A stretch of DNA of 64,000 nt, from NCBI GenBank assembly GCA_051453625.1, contig JBOZIK010000001.1, forward strand, positions 202,789,645-202,853,644, read 5' to 3'. The number at the start of each line of letters is the position of its first letter. Within the stretch, counting starts at the first letter, position 1. This document shows positions 24,301 through 37,213 of this stretch, in pieces. The DNA comes from Welwitschia mirabilis (Eukaryota > Gnetophyta > Gnetopsida > Welwitschiales). The notes under the pieces were generated by a model. That model was not told where the DNA came from. It did not search any database and was given only the letters and a program-made list of their open reading frames with translations. A program made the translations under genes and the position numbers.

Positions 24301-25940
24301 ATCCCAGATCAGAAATGATTCCTTTGGCCATGATATGACCATTGTGATTATGACCATAGATCACTTCACCTCATCACTGTCCCTCAGAAAGCTAAATTGT
24401 GATTTATCACCAGAAATATGGCGTGAGTAGCCACCACCTAATTACCATTTTGTGTGCTCTCTTGCCTTGAAAATAGTTTGAACAAAAAGATTCCTTGGAA
24501 AACCATGTCTTCATTGTCCTTTTCTACACCTTCCTTCTTTTCTAAAACTTGTAAGTTTTATAACCAAAAATAAAAGCCTCCTTCTAGGAGCAGCTAAATG
24601 TTTTACGACCCTACTTTCCACAATAAAAATGGCAAAGAGCTGGTTTTGGATTTTGTTAACTTTCCAACCTTAACAAAAGATAAATTTGTACATATTTGAA
24701 ACGAACATGAAATTGAACCTTCAATACATGTTTTATCATCTAACGTTTTACCTTTACCCATTAGGATATTAATGCTCCAACTCCCATTTGTGAATCGCCT
24801 AGCAATCGTTTTAGCATCTGCAAGATCGCTATGAAATTCCTCCACTTCTTCATTAATAGTGTTAAACCTTATCTAAAAGTTCACTCACTTCAACTCCAAG
24901 CTTTGTGTTTTTCTTCATTAAAACTAAAGAAAGATTATGAATATTTTTGTAAGCATCTTCTAAATCTTTAAACTGTGGAAAAAACTCACAACATACCTCA
25001 TATTCATCTAAGGTTGCTTCAATAACATAGCTTCCAAATTCATACACGATATCTCCAGCTTCATCATCTGGAACATCAGAATCTGCAAAATCTCATCATG
25101 ATCCCAACTAACTTTTAAACCTTTCCTACCTTTTGATTTACCTTTCTCTTCCCTTTTGGTATTGACACGTTCCGGAGTTGTATGTCTAAAGCCCTTGCAT
25201 TTGTTTCTTATCAAGAAGCTTTTGAAGTTTTTGGCAAGAAGCACCAAGTCTTCATCTTTCATATCTTCTACTTCTCCATCATCTTCATCTTTATAGGCTG
25301 TCTTGAGAGCAATGTGCTTTCTCTTGTTAGCATCCTGAGCACATAAGGTTGTTTTGTATGCCATCAATGATCACTTCAACTCTTGCAATTTGATTTTATC
25401 AATATTTTTAGTTTCTTCTATTGCAATAATTTCAGGTAGAAATCTCTTACGAAGACTCCTAAAAAATTTTCTGATGATTTTATTATCTCACACAACTTTG
25501 GCAAGACCCTAGATACTATTGACTACATCATTTATTTTGATTGTCTACTGAAAAATTGACACATTGTCTTCCATCTTGATATTTTCAAATCTTGTAACAA
25601 GCTTTTGTCACTTAGTATTCTCGACTCCTAAAGTACCTCCATGTATGCTTCCTGGAGTCACCCAACTTTCCTTTGTGGTTGTGCATTGGAGAACTTAGTT
25701 GTACTCTTTTGGAGATAAGAGCACAGATTAGAGCATTCATGGCTCTAGCATTTGTTGTTACAATCTTCTTCTCATCAGCAGCCTATGATTTCTTTTCCTT
25801 CAACCTTTAGAACCTTTGTTATATCTTTGCAAATCATAACCTATTTCAACAATTGACCAAACATCAAGTACAAGAGATTGCAAAAACTTTGACATCTTAG
25901 ATTTCCAATAAGAGTAACTGGATCCTATAAAGTAAAGATG
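21400..25940 (-). pseudogene. Sirevirus-like gag-pol, decayed
   Basis: Reads from about 25.9 kb down. Gag (25.9-24.6 kb) includes an acidic/lysine-rich frame at 25008-25367. A gag-pre-integrase-like segment at 23766-23957 contains MDACKLGKQT. RT at 22235-22552 contains MDAKSTFLNGSIKEEVFV, KKALYGLKQAL and DSDILVVQTHVDGIVFGS. The catalytic YVDD is replaced by HVDG, so this RT could not work. RNase H remnants run to about 21.4 kb. The KALYGLKQ...QxYVDDIxFGS pattern is typical of the SIRE lineage. Confidence 0.75.
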
Positions 25941-25988
25941 TTTTGAGATAGGATGACATCTTTAATTGATCAAAAACTGAGCAACTAA

Positions 25989-26000
25989 GCTCTCATATCC
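25989..26000 (-). other. degenerate primer-binding site
   Basis: Minus strand reads GGATATGAGAGC, resembling TGGTATCAGAGC, immediately after the 5' LTR end. Confidence 0.55.
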
Positions 26001-26002
26001 AT

Positions 26003-26813
26003 TATTAAATGTGGTATTCAAATTACCTTATTAAATAGTTAACATTAATTTTAATGTAGAACTATCAACCAAATGCTTGCAGAAAAACTGTGGAACTAAC
26101 ATAAGCACAAAGTAAGATTTTTATAGTGGTTTGGCCTAGCCTACTCCACTCTAAACGGGATATCAAATAATGTCCATGGTTCCAGCTACGACTTACAATC
26201 TTCTTGATTCCTAGGCTAATCAAGAACCCTTCACCAACTCCTTGAGCCTTTGTGGCAAAGGTTCAACCTTGCATACAATGAGAATGGCTGAAAAAGTATG
26301 CCAAAAGCATTGATTCATCCCTCGAAAGCTTTCTAACAGAAATTAGCCCATGTACACAATGTGAAGGCTTGTTAGAGAGGACTCCAAAAGTTAGGAAAGC
26401 ATTAAAGGGAGGTATAAGAAAACTATGTAGATACAATCCAATGAAAAATTGTAGCTGTCTGAAATAGAATTTCCCACAAAAGTGGCTACTTGATTGAGGA
26501 TATTGCCTCATTCAATGAACTGTAGGCATGTTGGCACTAGTCCCTCGAATCTCTCCTCTGCACAATCTCGGTTGACCGAAACTACAGGTCAGTCTACTTG
26601 GGGGCTCTCTAACTTCTTGCTTGGAAACCCCTGATAAGAGTTTTATGTTGACTAGCACAACTGTAGGCTACCTGGCAAACAAGTTAGGCACACACTCTTC
26701 TCGTGATTGAACCTCAAGCAACCAAAATTAGTTCGGCAATCTCCAATAATTTGATGAACCTGCAACAAAGCTAAGTTGATCACCGCTGAAATCAAACATG
26801 TCTGAACCCAACA
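26003..26813 (-). repeat. 5' LTR of the Sirevirus-like element
   Basis: Minus strand begins TGTTGGGTTCAGAC and ends CATTTAATA. Blocks such as 'ccaaaagcattgattca' and 'ggatattgc' (plus strand) match the other LTR at 18268-19097. Confidence 0.8.
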
Positions 26814-26818
26814 ACTCC

Positions 26819-27513
26819 CATCATCAAGTACCAAGTTGAACATCCCTAATCCATGTCAAGGTATAACACTTATTGATGTGAGATGATCTTATGTCATCAT
26901 CTCATATCAACATTCTGTAATCCACAAGATTTTAAAGTACTAAAGCCATCATCTCGTCATCATGACTGGCATAGCATGAAATGTATAAAATATAAATTGC
27001 CACAATATTTGATCTTCAAAGGGTTCCTTCATCATAACTATCCAGACCGTTCCCACAGACTTTCAGTCAAGTCATGAGGAGAAATGACTCTTAATGACAT
27101 GAAATGCTCTTTCTCATGAACCTAGACTTACAGAGATACAGAACTAAAATATTTCTAACACAACTTTGAATTTCAAAGCTTAGTAAGGTCTCTTGATGAT
27201 AATCAATCTCTTTCTGATGCATTTCCTTACTACTCATTAGGCAACATTTGCACACAAAATACAGACGATGTTGAAGTGCAAATGCTCCAATTGTGAAAAA
27301 TAAAGTCATTTCCTTAGCAGCACCTGTGTAGAAGAACAAATCATACAAGGATTTTTGACTTGTTTGTCCCAAGTATGATCAGTTCCAACTCCTTCCATAC
27401 TGAAAAGGGATAGCAACCAACTTACCATATTTACTAAGACAGAGAACTTCTACTTTAACAAACTAAGCTTAATTGAAACTCAATGTTAGGCATTGTAAGT
27501 CAAAGTACAACTT
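26819..27513. other. intron, no gene seen
   Basis: AT-rich. The minus-strand 93-residue frame at 27091-27372 has no recognised domain. Confidence 0.4.
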
Positions 27514-28541
27514 CTATTCGTCTTCTGTTGCTTGAAAGCTGTTCCAAATTTGATTCACCCGTTGCTTCATTATCACCAAATCTTCACTTTGATTACTATC
27601 TCTTTTGAAGAGCTCATACCAAGTAGCAAGGGTTGCACAATCCCTTCCATGCATTACTACGAATGGCAAACAATCTGTAGAACTTTGATATGCATGTTTG
27701 TAGGCAAACTCCACAAAATGAATGTACCATCTCTATGGTCTTCCTGCCACATAACTCCTACCATTATTTCCAAGGACTCAGTTGGTGGTTGGTTTGCATG
27801 GTTTGTTAACAGATTTCTAGGTGAAAAGCAATACTAAAGTGAAGCTAGGCAACTAGACACTCAAGAAATTCTCTAAATGTTTGAAATAAATTTAGGACCT
27901 CTACCAACTACAAGGACCAGGAGTGTGTCACGTAGCCAGACTAAGTCTTCAACATATGTTTTGGGAATACCAAGTAATACTTTTGGAAAAAGGCATGCAC
28001 TACAAGTTTTCTTAGCTACTTAGTAAGGGTAAAAACCAAGTATTTTTAATGCACATAAAAGTGCAAATGCAGCTTTTCTAGTGACATTTTCTCACTTCCA
28101 ACATTAGTTTTTCCAACAATGTTCTCCTACACACAGGTAGGGTACAAACCTGGAATTTTACCCATGCAGTGACAACATGAACAAGATTTTGTAGTGTCAT
28201 TCTGTATTGTCATTCTTTCATTTGAAAACAGAGTTGCCTGGGTCTGTTTGGAATGTAAAACAAAGAAACATTCAACATTATTTCTTGAAGACCCATAGTG
28301 TCTGGTTCACCTTTACAAGCAAAAATGGTTCGAAAAAAGGATAAATGATGACAATGGGGCAAGGATGAAACAAGCAATAGAAATCATTTGCAACTTTTGC
28401 AAATCTAGCATTTTTAGAAATGTTACTCAACTGAAATACTAGTTGGCGAGCATACCAAAGCATGATGCGAGCAAATGCTCTAATCAATCCAAGGTAGCAA
28501 TTGATGGAAAGCAAAACATTAAATAATGGATTTAATAGCAA
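27514..28541 (-). pseudogene. Gypsy pol fragment A, decayed
   Basis: At 28541-28278 the minus strand encodes a decayed RT/RNase H-like stretch whose end (PCPIVIIYPFFEPFLLVKVN) mirrors the Gypsy pattern 'aPvLalPdFskpFvletDAS'. At 27714-27514 it encodes MEFAYKHAYQSSTDCLPF then VVMHGRD, the integrase segment usually reading 'vEFAYNsavHsSTg.sPFevvyGr'. The sequence between (27.7-28.2 kb) has many stops. It is probably one Gypsy element with large losses. Confidence 0.6.
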
Positions 28542-29982
28542 GGAGGGTTCTCGAAGAACAATGCTTGTTTGCTCATCTTCATCTCAAGAATTTTCCAAGG
28601 TTTGACTTCTCCTACGTTGAGATACAACCTTTGTGCGCAACTTCGGATGCAGGAAGAAGTTTTAAAACTTTTCTCTAAATAGGCAAGCACTTGTATAGCA
28701 AGAAGCAGTAGTAGTGGAGCAATATTCCTTCTCTTTCAATGGTGCAACCGACATTGTACAATACACTGATTGTAACATACCCTTCACGAATAGATGACAC
28801 CCTCTTGATAAGTTGGAAAAAAATTGGCCCACTAAAGGATGGTCACCGGTCTCAGGCCCTCTTAGAGCCCCAATCTTTAACCAGGCCCCAACACAAATGG
28901 GTACCATCTCATGCTCTAAGCCATGCCCACGCCGGTAGTAGCTTGACAACAACCCCAACTCCAAGGGGGTCAAAGTTGGAGAGCCCTAGTAGTTGTGAGG
29001 TGGAATGATGACATGAGGAATGGAGGTCCCAGTTGGGTATGGGAACTTGTGGAAGAATGGTGGGTGGTTACATCCATGTGCCATTGATAAAATACTTTTT
29101 TTTTAACCCTATCCGAAAGGGATGGGACTTATGGTGAGAGTAGTATCCCCTCCTTTCCAACCCTCATCTAGAAGTTAACCATTGGCATGTTAATTAATTA
29201 ATAATGCATTATCTTGTAAACAGAGAGATTACATTCTAGGCCCCATAAGGTTTAAGTGGGCCTACTTAATGAATCCAATTACATTCTACCCATTACACAC
29301 CCAACTCCCATGTGGTGTTTTTTATAGTTTCCAACTAAATTGATACCAAACACAATCAAAGTGATGTCCTCATATAGACTAAACCTATATTGACCTCAAC
29401 ATAGGGCAAAGCACTTATTTAGGCTTCTGATGCATCTAATGGATGATCAACCCATCTACATGCTCCAGCGCATCTTCTTTAATAGCCAAAAAACCATGTT
29501 TNNNNNNNNNNTGACACAAGCCCTTTTCTTTTTCCCAATTAGCTTTTATACTATTTATGACAAATTTCAAGAGTTCTGGCCTAGAAAAAGTAGTCATCAC
29601 ATCGAAGTATTTTAATCAACAAAATATTGCCTCTACTATTCTAAATATGTCAATAACATCAAAGCTCGTTTTTACTTACTCAAGTTGCAAACCATAGTCA
29701 AATGTGCCTCACAGTTATTACCCTAACCTTGGCCATTGGATGCTTCATTCATCACCAGCAGCCCTCTACTTTGAGCTAGTCCTGGTACTTGCATGAAACC
29801 ATATGTTGGAGTAGAAGTTGTCAAACCTTTACAAAGTGTAATTAACCCTTCATTACAATTTTAAATTGCTGGTTAATAGCTTTTGCAAAGGGTGTCCCTT
29901 CTTTCCCATGTTTCTCCCCAAAGAGATCCTTTCTTTTATGGTTTGATTTCTCAATGCTTTGTTGCATGATTCAAGTACTTTT
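28542..29982. other. intron, no gene seen; 10-N gap at 29502-29511
   Basis: The opposed frames at 28662-28973 (minus) and 28739-29008 (plus) overlap on a GC-richer stretch and have no recognised domain. A poly-T run lies at about 29096-29104. Confidence 0.4.
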
Positions 29983-30830
29983 CTAGAAGTCAATAGCAAG
30001 CTCACACCTAGTTAGAGGTCCAGCTTTCGCGAATAAATCTGTTGTTGAAACCATGTCTTCCTTGAAGGGTTTAAACAAGCTAACATGGAACACCTGATGG
30101 ATCCTTCCAAGTGCTTTAGGTAGCTTGAGTTTATACACAACCTTCCATACACATCCAACTATCAAGAAAGAATCCTGTTAAATCTGATTATAAGCAAATT
30201 CTACAAGGTGAAAGTACATCCTCCATGTGTGTGGTTTTCCAAACGCGTATGCAAACAAGATATTCCCAAGAACCCTATTAACTCGTTCGCCTGTCCATCT
30301 ATCATAGGGTGATATGCCAAACAAGATATCCCCAAAAACCCTATTAACTCGTTCGTCTGCCCCTCTATCATAGGGTGATATGCCATACTTATTCCAACTC
30401 TTTTCATGATTTTTTGCCATGCCTATGATATGAACTTGCTATCCAATCTAACACTATTGTCTTAAGTACCCATGCAACTAAAAGACATTCCTAATGAACA
30501 AATCTACAATCTCTTAAGCAGTGCATTGCTAGCTTCATTTAATAGTCTAAAATGCACCATTTCTGATAGACAGGCTACCACCACTAGAATGTAATCATGA
30601 CCTTTTTGTGTTCGTATAAGTATTAGATATGAGTCCATAGATATATGCTCCCATTTCAAAGTGGAAACAAGGAGTAGCTAGAGAAGGTCCTTTGGCTTGA
30701 GTTGCTCCGCCTTCATTCAGTGGCAAATCGAACAAGCTACTATATACTCTACAATTGCTTGCTTCATGTGTAGCTAATAATACCCTCTCCTAGGCAGTGT
30801 TGTTGTCCCTAGGCATGAAAGGTCAACAAC
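29983..30830 (-). pseudogene. Gypsy integrase fragment B, decayed
   Basis: From about 30.77 kb downward the minus strand encodes an H2C2-like ACSICH, then LKWEHISMDS and RTQKGHDYILVVVACLS. This is the Gypsy integrase core start ('kWe.itmDFvtGLPrt.kghDsI.vvvdRl'). Next come KIMKRVGISMAYHPMIEGQ and a tandemly duplicated segment. At 30165-29983 lie VYKLKLPKALGRIHQVFHVS and LFKPF, the conserved C-terminal block after integrase. The middle of the C-terminal part is deleted, and there are several stops. Confidence 0.75.
30253..30384. repeat. 66-bp tandem duplication in Gypsy integrase
   Basis: Units 30253-30318 and 30319-30384 agree at 61 of 66 positions. Being a multiple of three, the duplication keeps the frame and repeats a YHPMI(E/D)GQ segment. 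Confidence 0.9.
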
Positions 30831-31026
30831 ATCCGCTTTCGAGGATGAGGTATCTTGGACTTATTTTGGAGGGCTAAAGGAAATTAGGAATCCTAAAAAG
30901 GCACTCATGGTACAAAGTAATCAAGGCATAGAGTAGAGCTATGGAGGCTTGAGCCTAGTGCAAACCTAATGCACTAGTAGCAAATAGGCAAAACAAAAGA
31001 GTCGAATACAAAGAAAAAGGAGAGAA

Positions 31027-31166
31027 AGGATTGTGTCCTCTAGATTGTTTCAAGGTATCCTAAAAGAGGGCTTGGAGTAGATCTCTGATATTGTTGAGAG
31101 GATTGTGTCCTTTAGATTGGTTCAAGGTATCCTAGAAGAGGGCTTGGAGTAGATCTCTGATGTTGG
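31027..31166. repeat. 72-bp tandem duplication
   Basis: Two adjacent copies beginning aggattgtgtcct at 31027 and 31099, with only a few differences. Not in a recognised gene. Confidence 0.85.
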
Positions 31167-31599
31167 GAGTGGAGGCACTAACACCCTCTCCTCCCAAAGC
31201 TGAAGAAGCCCAACTTTTCCACCAAGAGAACAAAGATGCACTAGAGAGTGGTCTTCTTCAGTCATTGAAGCAAGTTGCTTTGACTTTCCTATGACAAAAG
31301 AGGGGTGCTTAATACAAGTTCCTCCTCACCATTAGCTCCAATGTGCCTTCAGAAAAGGTTTTATAGTTCAGGAAAGAGTGTGAACTTTATTAATAGCAAA
31401 TAACAAACAGAAAGTGTAGAAATTTGTAACCCTTTTACTTTCTTTAGCTTTTCTTTTCTTATCTTTTCTTTTTTTCTTCTTTTTTCTTTTTGGGTACCAA
31501 GGATAGGAAGATGCACAAACTTCCTTTTTGTTCTTCCTCTACCAACTACAAAAAGAGGAACTAGAAGAAGGACAAAATATGACAAACGAAAAGCCCTTT

Positions 31600-33029
31600 A
31601 CAGGTGAAGGGAAGCTCGTATTGGAAATCAGAAAAAGAAATTGTCATCACAAGAAGTGCATTGGAGCTCAATAGGCATTGAGAGAAAGAAAGAAAGCAGG
31701 AGAGGTAACATTCAAGTTCCTCTAGCAAATAGGGAAAGACATGGCACTCTACAGCTAGGGAAGAAACCTAAGGAAGACTAGAGTTGGGAGTCATGGATGA
31801 TTATAAAATTAAAGGTAATCTTAAAGTCATAGAAGCTAATTTGGTACTATCTGCAGATGAAGTAAAATGGCTCCCACCGAAAGTGGAAATTAACCGATCC
31901 CTAGCAAAAGAGGAAAAGTAGAATGGTGGTCAAGAAAGGAATGATGTGAAGTGGTGGGCCTTTACGTGCAAGAACCTAGAGGTAGAAGACAAAAGGAATA
32001 CTCCACCCCTTGTCTGAGGGCAAAAAGTGGGGACTGACATAAAGATAAAGTGAAAAAAAGAAGGAAGAAGTGAGAAAGAGTAGCTAGGAATAATAGTAGG
32101 AAATGGCCTACTTGCCAATTGCAGCTAAAGCTGACTAGGAAGCAAGAAATGTGGATTGCTTAGCCTATCCTTGATGGTTCCAGAAGGGGTCCTCCTACCA
32201 AAAGAGTAGTTACCCTACTAGGCATCAAGCTAATACTCAGCCATGGTGTAGCATAAGGGAAAGGCTTATTTAAATTTGGTGTGTCCCAAGGATTTGATAC
32301 AACCTTGCGACTCTTCTAGATCCAACGAAAGAGGAAGGATGAGCACCAAATAGCTACAAGTGGGCTCAACAAGATCCCCATGGTACCNNNNNNNNNNCCA
32401 CCTAGCACCATCCTAAGAAAACAGCAGTCACCAACATAGGCATTGGGCTTACACTCACACAATGGTCGTAATGTACACTATGAAGCCTCTAGGCAGGCAC
32501 GAGGTGCACTCAAGGAGGTAGTAAGGTAGAGGAAAAACCAAAGGGAAGAGTTCATGTAACTAGGGCTTTTCTAATCAAGACGATGAACTCTTTTGACTCT
32601 GAGAGTATGGGACAGAATGACATCCTAAGGAGGTTGACTCTAGAGGGATTAAGAGAAGGGGATTCCTAAAGGCTTAAGACTATGTGTTGGCTGAAGGGAA
32701 GTCCACGAAGATGGAGGGAACAAGAATGAGGAAGTGATGCAACATCAGAAGGCACCTTGGGAGAGGGATGTCAACTAAAGAAGCAAAATGAATCTAGGAT
32801 ACCTCCCTAAATGAAAAAGACACATCGAGACAAAGAAAGTAAGCGAGGACGAAAGAAAAGAAAAGGAAATGAGAAAGGGAGAGGGACGATGGAAAGACTA
32901 GGAAAAGGAGGGAAATAAGGATAGTGATGAAAAAAAAGGGTTCCCTACTAAGGTCAAGAGGACACTTTCCATGCCTAAAGCATTCAGTGTAATGAGAAGA
33001 TTTGGAGCGGATAGCAGAAATAGGAAGGT
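31600..33029 (+). repeat. purine-rich dispersed repeat, copy 3 (left part)
   Basis: GA-rich on the plus strand. It has the 'ttccatgcctaaagca' unit near 32968 and the 'aaggatttgatacaacc' block near 32290 shared with copy 1. It is interrupted by the Copia at 33035 and appears to continue at 37588. A 10-N gap lies at 32388-32397. Boundaries are approximate. Confidence 0.5.
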
Positions 33030-33034
33030 AGCTA

Positions 33035-33408
33035 TGTTGGGATATGAAGCGAAATTAGTCTTTTAACATTATATTTCTAAACGTTGTCCCTTTTATAATT
33101 AAACATGTTGTAAAGGGAAGTTATGTAAACTCCCTTTGGGAAGTTTACTAATGTAAACAAAAGATGAAAGGCAAAAAGATTGAATGTTGTTTTTGAGTTG
33201 GCTTGAAACCCTAACCCTATTTAAAAGGGGTTGTGTGGAAGGTTTCATGTACCAGATTTAATTCTTTCTTTGCTCACCAAAAAGAGCTCTACCTATTTCC
33301 TGTGGTTTTTTTCCTGAAAGGGTCTCCACGTTAAATCCTGGTGTTGATATTTTGCTTGCTATTCTGGAAGCTTTGGCACAGTTTTTCTTGCTAAAAACTG
33401 GTTCAACA
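33035..33408 (+). repeat. 5' LTR of Copia
   Basis: Starts TGTTGGGATATGAAGC. It contains 'aaaccctaaccctatttaa' and a 'cacagtttttctt' block near its end. The exact right end is uncertain by about 20 bases. Confidence 0.75.
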
Positions 33409-33414
33409 GAAAGG

Positions 33415-36400
33415 TCCTAATGGAAGATGCCCTACACCTTAAGGGCTACGACTGGGCTCTTGTGACAAAGCAAGAGGCAATCTCAAAAACTAGTTAGACA
33501 CTAGACGAGTTTAATCAGAAATATCCAAATGCTACCTGGAACTGACAAGCAACAAATTAACTCTGATCTTGTGTTAGCAAAGGAATCCTGAATTCTTACA
33601 AGATGTTGAATATAGCTAAGATTCTTGTGAGAATGTTGAAGGACATATATGATCAACCTACCGGTATGAACAAATATTATATCATGAACAAGATCTTCAC
33701 GAGGAAGATGCAGCAAGTTGCCCCATTACAAAATCACCTAGACCACAAGAATGGTATGTTTGCTCAAGTAGGAGAATTGGGTATTGATTTCTAGGAACAT
33801 CTGAAGGTATATGCCTTATTGAGTTCTCTTCTGGATTTGTATGAAACTATGAGGACAGCCTTGACTACCACACCCAAGAGTTTGTCTGAATATGATACAA
33901 TAATCGCAAAACAGGTAGATGCAAAAATGCACATAGATCCGTGGACGCTAGTTTTGGAGCCTTAATGTCTAGAGAGGCTTTAAATGCCAGAAGAAGCCAT
34001 TTGCAGATCAAAGATGGAAAACATGGAGCAAGTCAGAGTAGAGGGAAATCTGCTTGTAGAGGACCGGTTTGTTGGAACTATAAGAAGAGAGGTCACCTTC
34101 GAAAGGACTGTCCTTTTCTGAAGAACAAAAGGAAGGAGGCGAGGTTAGAGTCTAGAGAAGATGAGGTTGCTTCCGATGGTGAAGCAGTTATTGTTTCTGG
34201 TCATTGCTAATGCTACACTTAATGTGTCCAAATATACTGCTCCTAGTATCTGGATCGTTGATTCTATAGCTTCCTTCCACATCTACCCTTTTAGAGAATA
34301 TTTCGCTACATACAAAGCAGTTGCTAGGCAACGGATTTATCTAAGGGGTAATAGAGTTTGCAATGTTGATGGAGTTGGTACCGTGACCCTAGAACAGGAT
34401 GGAGGCCAGAGACTCACATTGAGAAATGTACATCATGTTCCCAAGTTGGCTAAGAATCTAATTTCTTTTGGCCAGCTACATGATCTTGGTTGCAAAGTTC
34501 TGCATGAAGGTGGCAGATGGAAGGTTAGGTAAGGAGCCATGACCTTGTTGTACGAAAAGAAGGAAGGCACCTTGTATATTCTCAAAGCAAAGGTTGTTGG
34601 TGGTACAGTGGCATCAACAAGTGGGTCACTCGAGTGCTACTAGGATGAAGGTATTATCTTCGAAATTACTTCTCCCAGTTTCTCTTCTGTTTCTCTTGAC
34701 TTTTCTCATGATTGTGCTGTTAGCAAAAGTAGACGTGTGAATTTTAAGAAAAACCCTATATGTAAAAATGTAGGAAAGCTTGATGTCGTCTATTCTGATG
34801 TTGTTCCCACGTCTGTTACTTGCCTACGTGGGTCTGTGTATTTTATCTCTCTTATAAATAGATTTAGTAGGAAGACGTGGGTTTACTTTATGCATTCTAA
34901 AAGTCAGGCTTTGAGTAAATTCAAAGAAGTTAAGGCTCAGGTTCAAAATGAGTTTGGAAGAAAAATCAAATGCTTGGTTATTGATAATGGAGATTAATAT
35001 ACCTCACATGAGTTTGCTATCTGTTGTCAAGAAGCAGAAATTGTGCATATGTTGACTCCACCTGGTACTCTTTAGAACAACGGGATAGCTGAAAGATATA
35101 ACAGAACTATCCTAGATAGAATTAGATCCATGCTATCCTCATCTGGAATGCCTAAAACATTTTGGGCAGAGGTTGCTAAAACAGCCACACGCCTGATTAA
35201 CAGATCACCACATTTGGATTTAAATGGTGATGTCCCAGAATCTCTTTCGAGTGAGAGCTTGATAAGTCTTTCACATTTGAGGATTTACGGTTGTATAGCT
35301 TATGTGCACTTGCGGGGGATAGGGAAATTCGATGATAGAGGCAGGAAATGCGTTTTCTTAGGTTATGATAGTGATAACTTTCGATACAATCTCTAGGATC
35401 ATGTGTCTCATGAAATGGTGAGGTCACAAGATGTTGAGTATGTTGAAAACGTGAATTTTTTCAAGGCATAGGAGAGTAATCAAAGTGAGGGAAGCTCTGA
35501 TTCTTGCACCCAATGAAGGCCTCAAGCAATTGAGAATGATCACGTTGATGAGTGAATTCAACAACAGACAAAAAGCTCAAGTTCCAACTCTAATGAGTCT
35601 GGTTCAGATGTTGGATCTGATTGGAATGGTGAAAACATTGGAGAAAGTTTTAATGATGAAGCAGAAAATCAGCAACATTGGGTCAAAAGATCAACTAGAG
35701 CGACTAAACGACTAGAACGATATTCTCCATCTTTGCAGAAGGCATCCCTTCACCTGAGTCCAAGAAATGGAAAGCAGCAATGGATGAAGAGATGAAGTCC
35801 TTGGAGATGAACAAAACATGGGATTTGATGCCCTTGCCAAAATGGAAGAAGGCTTTGAAATGCAAATGGGTCTATGTCCTAAAATCTAAGGCTGATGATT
35901 CTAAACGTTACAAAGCAAGGTTGGTTGTTAAAGGATTAAGTCAAAGACCTAGTATTGACTTCACTGAGATTTTCTCTCCAGTTGTTAAGCACAGTTCTAT
36001 ACGTATTTTGTTGCCATTGGTTGCAACTCTTGATTTGGATTTGGAACACCTAGATATAAGAACTACTTTTCTCAAATGATTTGCAAGAAGAGATCTATAT
36101 GCAAGTACTAGAGGAGTTGGACGTCGAAAAGAAAATCGTTGTGGGTAGGTTAAGAAAGTCTCTTTATGGCCTGGGTTAGGCACCTTGGCAATGGTACAAG
36201 AAGTTTGATGACTTCATGCAAAAGCAGGGATATTCCAAATATGATTATGATTATTGTGTCTACTTGAACATTGGAAAATTAGGGAAGCTTGTTATCCTGA
36301 TGCTTTATGTTGATCACATGCTTTTGGCTGAAAATGACAACAGGGAGATGAAATGTTTGTAGAATGAGATGTCTAGATCCTTTGCCACTAAGGATCTTGG

Positions 36401-37150
36401 GGCTGCTACAAAAATCCTTGGCCTAAGGATTAGCAGAGACAGGTCTAACAGGGAAGTTGTGGCTTAGTCATGCATAATATGTGAGGAAGGTTCTGAAACG
36501 CTTCAACACGGCTGATTGCAAGCCTATTGGTACTCCTCTTGGCTCACAATTTCAATTGTCTCTCAGGAAGTATCTGACTTCAAAAAGGAAAAGGCTGAGA
36601 TGGCGAGTGTTCCTTATACATTTGCTGTTGGTAGTTTGATGTATGCTATCATCTGCAGGAGGCCAAATATTGCATATGCTATGGGAGTTGTGTTTTGGAG
36701 GTGCTGATTTGCACTTGATGGGTTACATGGATCCAGACTTTGTTGGTTGCAAAGATATCAAAAGGTCGAGTTTAGGGTATCTTTTTACTCTAGGTGGTGT
36801 TCTAGTAAGTTGGAGGTCATGTCCACCACAGAGGCGCAATATGTGGCATTGAGTAAGGCTACAAAGAAGCCGGTACAGCTACATGGTTTTCTTGGATGGC
36901 TTGGCTTGAAGTAATCCAAGTTTGGGCTATTCTATGATAGTCAAAGTGCCATACAGCTTAGCAGAAATCCAGTATATCATGCATGAAGCAAGCACACTAA
37001 TGTCAAGTATCACTTCATTAGGCAGATGATAAGGAGAGAAATGTTGGAGGTATGGAAGTTTCATATCAAGAATAACCTTGTTGATTTCCTTATGAAGGTT
37101 GTGAATGGGCTAAAGCAGAAGACCTGTTGCAACAGACCTGGCTTAGGCTG
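33415..37150 (+). pseudogene. Copia gag-pol polyprotein, decayed
   Basis: Gag occupies 33420-34200, with a zinc knuckle near 34069 reading CWNYKKRGHLRKDCP, where the second Cys is Tyr. The protease-like WIVDSIASFHIYPF (DSGA altered) is near 34253. Integrase covers 34737-35450 (KLDVVYSDV, VIDNGD, NNGIAERYNRT, RIYGCIAYVHLRG). RT covers 35770-36480 (MNKTWDLMPLPKW, KHSSIRILLPLVAT, RKSLYGLG). Its catalytic box is YVDH instead of YVDD at 36306-36317. RNase H covers about 36720-37060 (DPDFVGCKDIKRSSLGY, FYDSQSAIQLSRNP). A frameshift at about 36077 and many stops are present. Confidence 0.85.
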
Positions 37151-37213
37151 ATGATAGANNNNNNNNNNAGCAAAGATCTTGGAGGCTGCTACTTTTGTCT
37201 TCAAGTGAGAGAA

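Larger units (their letters stand above)
18268..26813 (-). mobile_element. full-length Sirevirus-like Copia, 8.5 kb
   Basis: Minus orientation. The 811-bp 5' LTR (26003-26813) and 830-bp 3' LTR (18268-19097) are flanked by a perfect 5-bp duplication ACTCC (18263-18267 and 26814-26818). A degenerate Met-tRNA primer site lies at about 25989-26000 and a polypurine tract (gggtggggggg) next to the 3' LTR. The gag-pol remnant lies at about 21.4-25.9 kb. About 2.3 kb between RNase H and the 3' LTR contains further sense-strand frames, the layout of the SIRE/Maximus lineage. The element is decayed by many stops. Lineage is inferred from size, layout and RT sequence. Confidence 0.8.
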
